Positions 52,073 through 55,326 of a DNA stretch of 55,326 nt are shown piece after piece (position 1 is the first letter of the stretch; every line of letters begins with the position of its first letter). The position numbers and the translations under genes were made by a program. The notes beneath the pieces were generated by a model, which worked only from the letters and a program-made list of their open reading frames with translations, did no database searches and had not been told where the DNA came from. This DNA is from Anaerolineae bacterium. GTDB lineage: Bacteria; Chloroflexota; Anaerolineae; UBA3071. The stretch spans positions 82,992 to 138,317 of the forward strand of contig JARYMM010000002.1 of the NCBI GenBank assembly GCA_029907105.1, in the 5' to 3' direction.

Positions 52073-52948
52073 CTATTTGATTGCTCCGACCAGGAGCCCC
52101 CGCGTGATGTAGCGTTCCACGAGCAAGGCGACGACCATCATCGGCGCCACGGCCAGCAGGGACAAGGCGGAGAGATACCACCACTGCGGGCCGTAAGTTT
52201 GGGTGCCTTCTCCGGCGATGTACATGGGCAGTGTGCTGGCGCGGCTGAAGGTGAGCATCAGGGCGAAGAGATAGTCGTTCCACGAGAACATCATGCAGAA
52301 CAGAAACGTCGCCACAAGGCCGGGCGTGGATAGAGGCAACACAATCTTTCGGAAAGCCCCCAGGCGCGATGCGCCGTCAATCAGGGCGCTCTCTTCCAAA
52401 TCTGTCGGCAGGTTGATGAAGAAATCGCGCATGATCCAGACGGCGAAGGGCAGGTTGAAGACCGTGTAGGCAAGGATCATGCCCACATGGGTGTCCACGA
52501 GGCCCACGAAACGGTACATGATCAGAAACGGCAGGATGACAACTACCGGCGGCAACATGCGCTGAGAGATAATCCAGAAAGCAATGTCTCTGTTCTGCCA
52601 TTTCAAGCCGGGTACAAAGTAGCGGAAACGGGTGAGGGCATAGCCGGCCATGGAGCCGATGACCACGGCAAGGGCTGCACTGCTCACAGCCAGGATGGCG
52701 CTGTTGCTCCAACTGCGGGTCACCTCTTTTTGCACCGGGCCAAATAACAGGTAATTCCAGGCATCGAGGGTCGGCTGAAAGTCAATCCAGGGGAAGTATT
52801 TGGGTCCCCGGAACACGGCGATGGGCTGTTTGAAGGAGGTGATCACCAACCAGTAAATCGGAAAGAGGCAGAGAACAGCCCACAATGTCAGCAGGATGTA
52901 GGCCACGATCAACTTGATCCGTTGGTACTGTGGCATGGTTAATCGCAT
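52073..52948 (-). CDS. Sugar ABC transporter permease (MalG-like)
   Basis: A 291-aa permease with six hydrophobic segments and the EAA loop: DLEESALIDGASRLGAFRKI followed by LPLSTPG. It pairs with the MalF-like permease 9 bases upstream. The ATPase is not in the window; a shared MsmX-like ATPase would serve. Confidence 0.92.
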   Translation of the reverse strand: MRLTMPQYQRIKLIVAYILLTLWAVLCLFPIYWLVITSFKQPIAVFRGPKYFPWIDFQPTLDAWNYLLFGPVQKEVTRSWSNSAILAVSSAALAVVIGSMAGYALTRFRYFVPGLKWQNRDIAFWIISQRMLPPVVVILPFLIMYRFVGLVDTHVGMILAYTVFNLPFAVWIMRDFFINLPTDLEESALIDGASRLGAFRKIVLPLSTPGLVATFLFCMMFSWNDYLFALMLTFSRASTLPMYIAGEGTQTYGPQWWYLSALSLLAVAPMMVVALLVERYITRGLLVGAIK

Positions 52949-52957
52949 GGTGGCACC

Positions 52958-53914
52958 TCACTCTAAGCCGGCGGCCGTACGTCGCCGCAGGCTGTTGAGG
53001 AAAATCGTCGAAAAAATCACGATCATGATGAGCAGTGAGTAGGCAATGGCCGAGGCATAGCCCAGGTTGCCGTTCTTCATCGCCACCCGATAAGCGTACA
53101 TGGTCACCGTTTCCGTGGCTGTGCCCGGCCCCCCGCCGGTCATCACTGCGGAGATGTCGAAGAGTTTGAACGCCTCGAGCCCGCGGATCAGGATGATGGT
53201 GAGCGAGACCGGGGCGAGCATAGGGAGGGTGATGTGGCGGAATATCTGAATATCGCTGGCGCCGTCCACGCGGGCGGCCTCGAATACCTCTTGCGGCAGG
53301 GATTGCAGGCCGGCGAACAGGACGATCAGCATGAACGGCGTCCATTCCCACGCATCAACCAGGATCAGAGAGGGCAGAGCCAGAGACCCTTCGCTGGTCC
53401 ACGGGACCATGGGGCCGCCGAGCATCTGGATGATGTCGTTGATAGGGCCTTTGGACTCGTTGAATAACATCCGCCCCACGTAACCGACGGCCGCCGGGGT
53501 CAGCATCATGGGCATGAGGGAGATGACGACGAAGATCCTGCGGAAGCGGCTGATCTGGTTCAGCAACAAGGCGACCCCCAGGCCGAGCACATATTCCAAT
53601 GCCACTGCGCCGGTGACGAAGAAAACGGTGACGCGGGTGGTGTTCCAGAAGCGCGCATCCTTGACCAGAGTGACGAAATTGGCCAGACCGGCGAAGCGAA
53701 TGCCGCCTTCCAGGCGGCTCAGGTCCCAACTGAGAAAAGCAACAGCCAGGGAGAAGAGCAGGGGAAAGATGGATAGCAACAGGATGAGGATCACCGTCGG
53801 CAGGAGAAAAACGTGCTTGCTGCGATCCCTGGCAGCTTTGCTCTGCCGCCGTAGCGGGAGTTGGCTGGCGGCAGCAACGGCCTGAGTGCTGGATCGCTCT
53901 TTGGACATCAGCAA
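52958..53914 (-). CDS. Sugar ABC transporter permease (MalF-like)
   Basis: A 318-aa permease. A basic N-terminal tail leads to six transmembrane helices; the EAA loop is EVFEAARVDGASDIQIFRHI with TLPMLAP. AGGAGG precedes the start. Confidence 0.92.
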   Translation of the reverse strand: MLMSKERSSTQAVAAASQLPLRRQSKAARDRSKHVFLLPTVILILLLSIFPLLFSLAVAFLSWDLSRLEGGIRFAGLANFVTLVKDARFWNTTRVTVFFVTGAVALEYVLGLGVALLLNQISRFRRIFVVISLMPMMLTPAAVGYVGRMLFNESKGPINDIIQMLGGPMVPWTSEGSLALPSLILVDAWEWTPFMLIVLFAGLQSLPQEVFEAARVDGASDIQIFRHITLPMLAPVSLTIILIRGLEAFKLFDISAVMTGGGPGTATETVTMYAYRVAMKNGNLGYASAIAYSLLIMIVIFSTIFLNSLRRRTAAGLE

Positions 53915-53928
53915 CCTCCTCGTAAGAT

Positions 53929-53970
53929 AGCAGCCAGCAGCCAGGCGATGAGACCTGACTGCCGGCTGCT
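53929..53970 (-). terminator. Hairpin between binding-protein and permease genes
   Basis: AGCAGCCAGCAG (53929-53940) pairs with CTGCCGGCTGCT (53959-53970), 11 of 12. It has no T-run, so it probably protects the 3' end of the binding-protein message rather than ending transcription. Confidence 0.6.
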
Positions 53971-53994
53971 AAGGTTTGTACTGTTACTCTACCC

Positions 53995-55326
53995 CTACTC
54001 CAGGCCGAGCATCTGGCGGTATAGTTTCTTTTGTTGCTCGCGGCCGAGGCGTTCGGTGATGGCATCCCACTGCTTGGCGACCTCGTCCAGGGCCTCCTGG
54101 GCTGTCACCTCGCCGGCCACGGCGCGGGCGAGCTGGGTATCGAGGGCATCGAAGTATTCGGCGGCGCCGGTGATGCGCAGGTCTACCACGGCGTTGGGAT
54201 GGCCGATGATGTCACGTACGGCGTTGAGATACTCTTCGGCCTCGGTCTGGGTCATGCCCATTTCCACCCACGGCTTGTAGTTGTTGACGTCGCTGAAGAA
54301 GTGGGGGTTGACGCCTGTCTGGGGCGTGACCGTGAGCAGGGCGCTCATGTTCATGTTGCCCATGAAGGCGGCGAAGTCGAAGGCGCAAGCCGGGTTCTTG
54401 GTGGTGGCCGAGATTGACTGCACCCAGCCGCCGAAGGCCAGGTAGGGGGCCTGGTTATACTGTTCGACCCACTGTCCCTTGCGGCTGTCCCAGTATCTCT
54501 CCACGCCTGGCTCCAGGGCTGAACCCCACTTGCCGGAGACGATGGAGGATTTGGGGTCGGCGGCGATGGGGCCGACGTCGCCCCAGTCAATGCCCAGGAC
54601 GATGGTGCCGGCGGGGAAGTTGTTGCGGATGTCGCCGACGTCCCAGTTGACCACGTCGGGTGGGCCGACCTTGGAGAGGGCGATGTACTGGTTGAGGGCC
54701 TCGACGAAGCCGGGGTTGTTGATGCGCGGCTCCATGGTCTCGGCGTCGAAGAAGTAGGAGGGGTCGTCGGGTGCCTTGGCATAGGAGGCGGCGAGGCCGA
54801 GGAAGGTCCAGTAGGACTGACCGCCGCGTCTGAAGGCTGTGCCGGCGCCGTAGATGGTCTCACCCTCGACGGTTTTGCCGTTGAAGAACTCGGCGATGTC
54901 GTAGTACTGCTTCCAGGTCTTGGGCGGGAGGGGCAGGTCGTAGCCGTACTGGGCCTTGAAGTCCGCCTGGAAGGTTGGGTCGGTGAGCAGGTCGCGGCGG
55001 AAGTAGATCATGTGGGCGTCGCCGTCATAGGGCAGGGCGTAGACCTTGCCGGCCCAGGAGAGGATGCGGTCGCGGTAGGTGGGGATGAGGTAGTCGAAGC
55101 CCACCTGGTCCTGGACGGACTTGGGCACTTCGAGGACGTAGCCTGGCCCCATGATGTCGCCGGCCCAGTCGGCGGCGTAGATGATGATGTCGAAGGGGCT
55201 GGCGCCGGCCAGATAACCGGCGCGGATTTTCTCGAAGAGCTCGCCGAAGGGGAAGGTCTGGACTTCGACCGTGCCGCCGGTCTTCTTGCCCCACTGCTCC
55301 CAGAAGTTCTGCACCGGGCCGGCGAT
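53995..55326 (-). CDS. Sugar ABC transporter substrate-binding protein (5' end outside the window)
   Basis: At least 443 aa of an extracellular solute-binding protein of the MalE/UgpB type. The frame is open through the window edge, so the Met at 55314 (a GTG inside the gene) is not the start and the signal peptide is missing. Visible parts: KIRAGYLAGASPFDIIIYAADWAGD, YALPYDGDAHMIYFRRDLL and a C-terminal AVAGEVTAQEALDEVAKQWD. It feeds the two downstream permeases. Confidence 0.9.
   Translation of the reverse strand: MAGPVQNFWEQWGKKTGGTVEVQTFPFGELFEKIRAGYLAGASPFDIIIYAADWAGDIMGPGYVLEVPKSVQDQVGFDYLIPTYRDRILSWAGKVYALPYDGDAHMIYFRRDLLTDPTFQADFKAQYGYDLPLPPKTWKQYYDIAEFFNGKTVEGETIYGAGTAFRRGGQSYWTFLGLAASYAKAPDDPSYFFDAETMEPRINNPGFVEALNQYIALSKVGPPDVVNWDVGDIRNNFPAGTIVLGIDWGDVGPIAADPKSSIVSGKWGSALEPGVERYWDSRKGQWVEQYNQAPYLAFGGWVQSISATTKNPACAFDFAAFMGNMNMSALLTVTPQTGVNPHFFSDVNNYKPWVEMGMTQTEAEEYLNAVRDIIGHPNAVVDLRITGAAEYFDALDTQLARAVAGEVTAQEALDEVAKQWDAITERLGREQQKKLYRQMLGLE

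Noticed and set aside
53995..55314. Taking the start of the sugar-binding protein at 55314
   Set aside because: The frame stays open to the window edge, the codon is an internal GTG and there is no signal peptide, so the gene continues outside.

Overview
The window looks like part of the chromosome of an anaerobic, high-G+C bacterium, most likely a member of the Chloroflexota (Anaerolineae-like). The pointers are a Cys-to-Asp MurA, RNase Y, lipoproteins with Thr/Pro linkers, a dense load of small palindromic repeats in intergenic DNA, and an HdrABC-MvhD-formate dehydrogenase operon. The lineage is an inference; no rRNA is present.

Layout. 142-4790 (minus) is a complete branched-chain amino acid ABC operon, livKHMGF, with a clear promoter and a hairpin after livK. 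5183-7472 holds an Amidase_3 hydrolase and a membrane-fused spermidine-synthase-like protein. 7856-17176 (minus) is the centrepiece: hdrC-hdrB-[TumA-like/TumE]-hdrA-[mntA/hepT]-mvhD-fdhB-like-[antitoxin/RelE-like toxin]-fdhA. Both hdrA and fdhA contain an in-frame UGA exactly at a conserved cysteine/selenocysteine site, each followed by a hairpin with a GGUC loop, so both are read as selenoproteins. Three unrelated toxin-antitoxin cassettes sit at three of the five subunit junctions. Two of the three toxin genes are broken by the same small transposable element (MITE-A, GTAA ends, perfect 8-bp target duplications).

17177-18237 has no convincing gene but has a promoter and a strong terminator just before recX. 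18238-20425 is recX-rny. Then come a leaderless-looking membrane protein gene (minus), a SAM hydroxide adenosyltransferase-murA pair and an NAD-salvage-like pair (cysteine hydrolase plus nicotinate phosphoribosyltransferase). 26268-28455 (minus) is parA with a membrane protein whose N-terminus resembles that of ParB. 29161-29940 is a methyltransferase. 30086-34172 (minus) carries an ECF sigma/anti-sigma pair, rpsU (probable AUU start, attenuator-like leader), infA, a DksA/TraR protein and a pentaheme lipoprotein. A tRNA-Leu(CAA) diverges at 34251; its terminator hairpin is split by MITE-A.

34806-39087 has an SH3b lipoprotein and a receptor-like protein with four cyclic-nucleotide-binding domains; they share a C-terminal extracytoplasmic domain. 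39308-43316 is a heterodimeric ABC exporter, followed by an orphan gene, a biotin carrier protein and the beta subunit of a Na+-translocating decarboxylase, then a PLP enzyme, an oxidoreductase and a UroD-like protein. 49495-55326 (minus) is a sugar-acid operon: ABC binding protein (cut by the window edge), two permeases, an IclR regulator, KDPG aldolase and KDG kinase.

Mobile and repeat DNA: four MITE-A copies (8-bp duplications), two MITE-B copies (91 bp, 5-bp duplications, one nested in MITE-A), and several palindromic families. No full transposase gene, CRISPR array, rRNA or prophage was seen.
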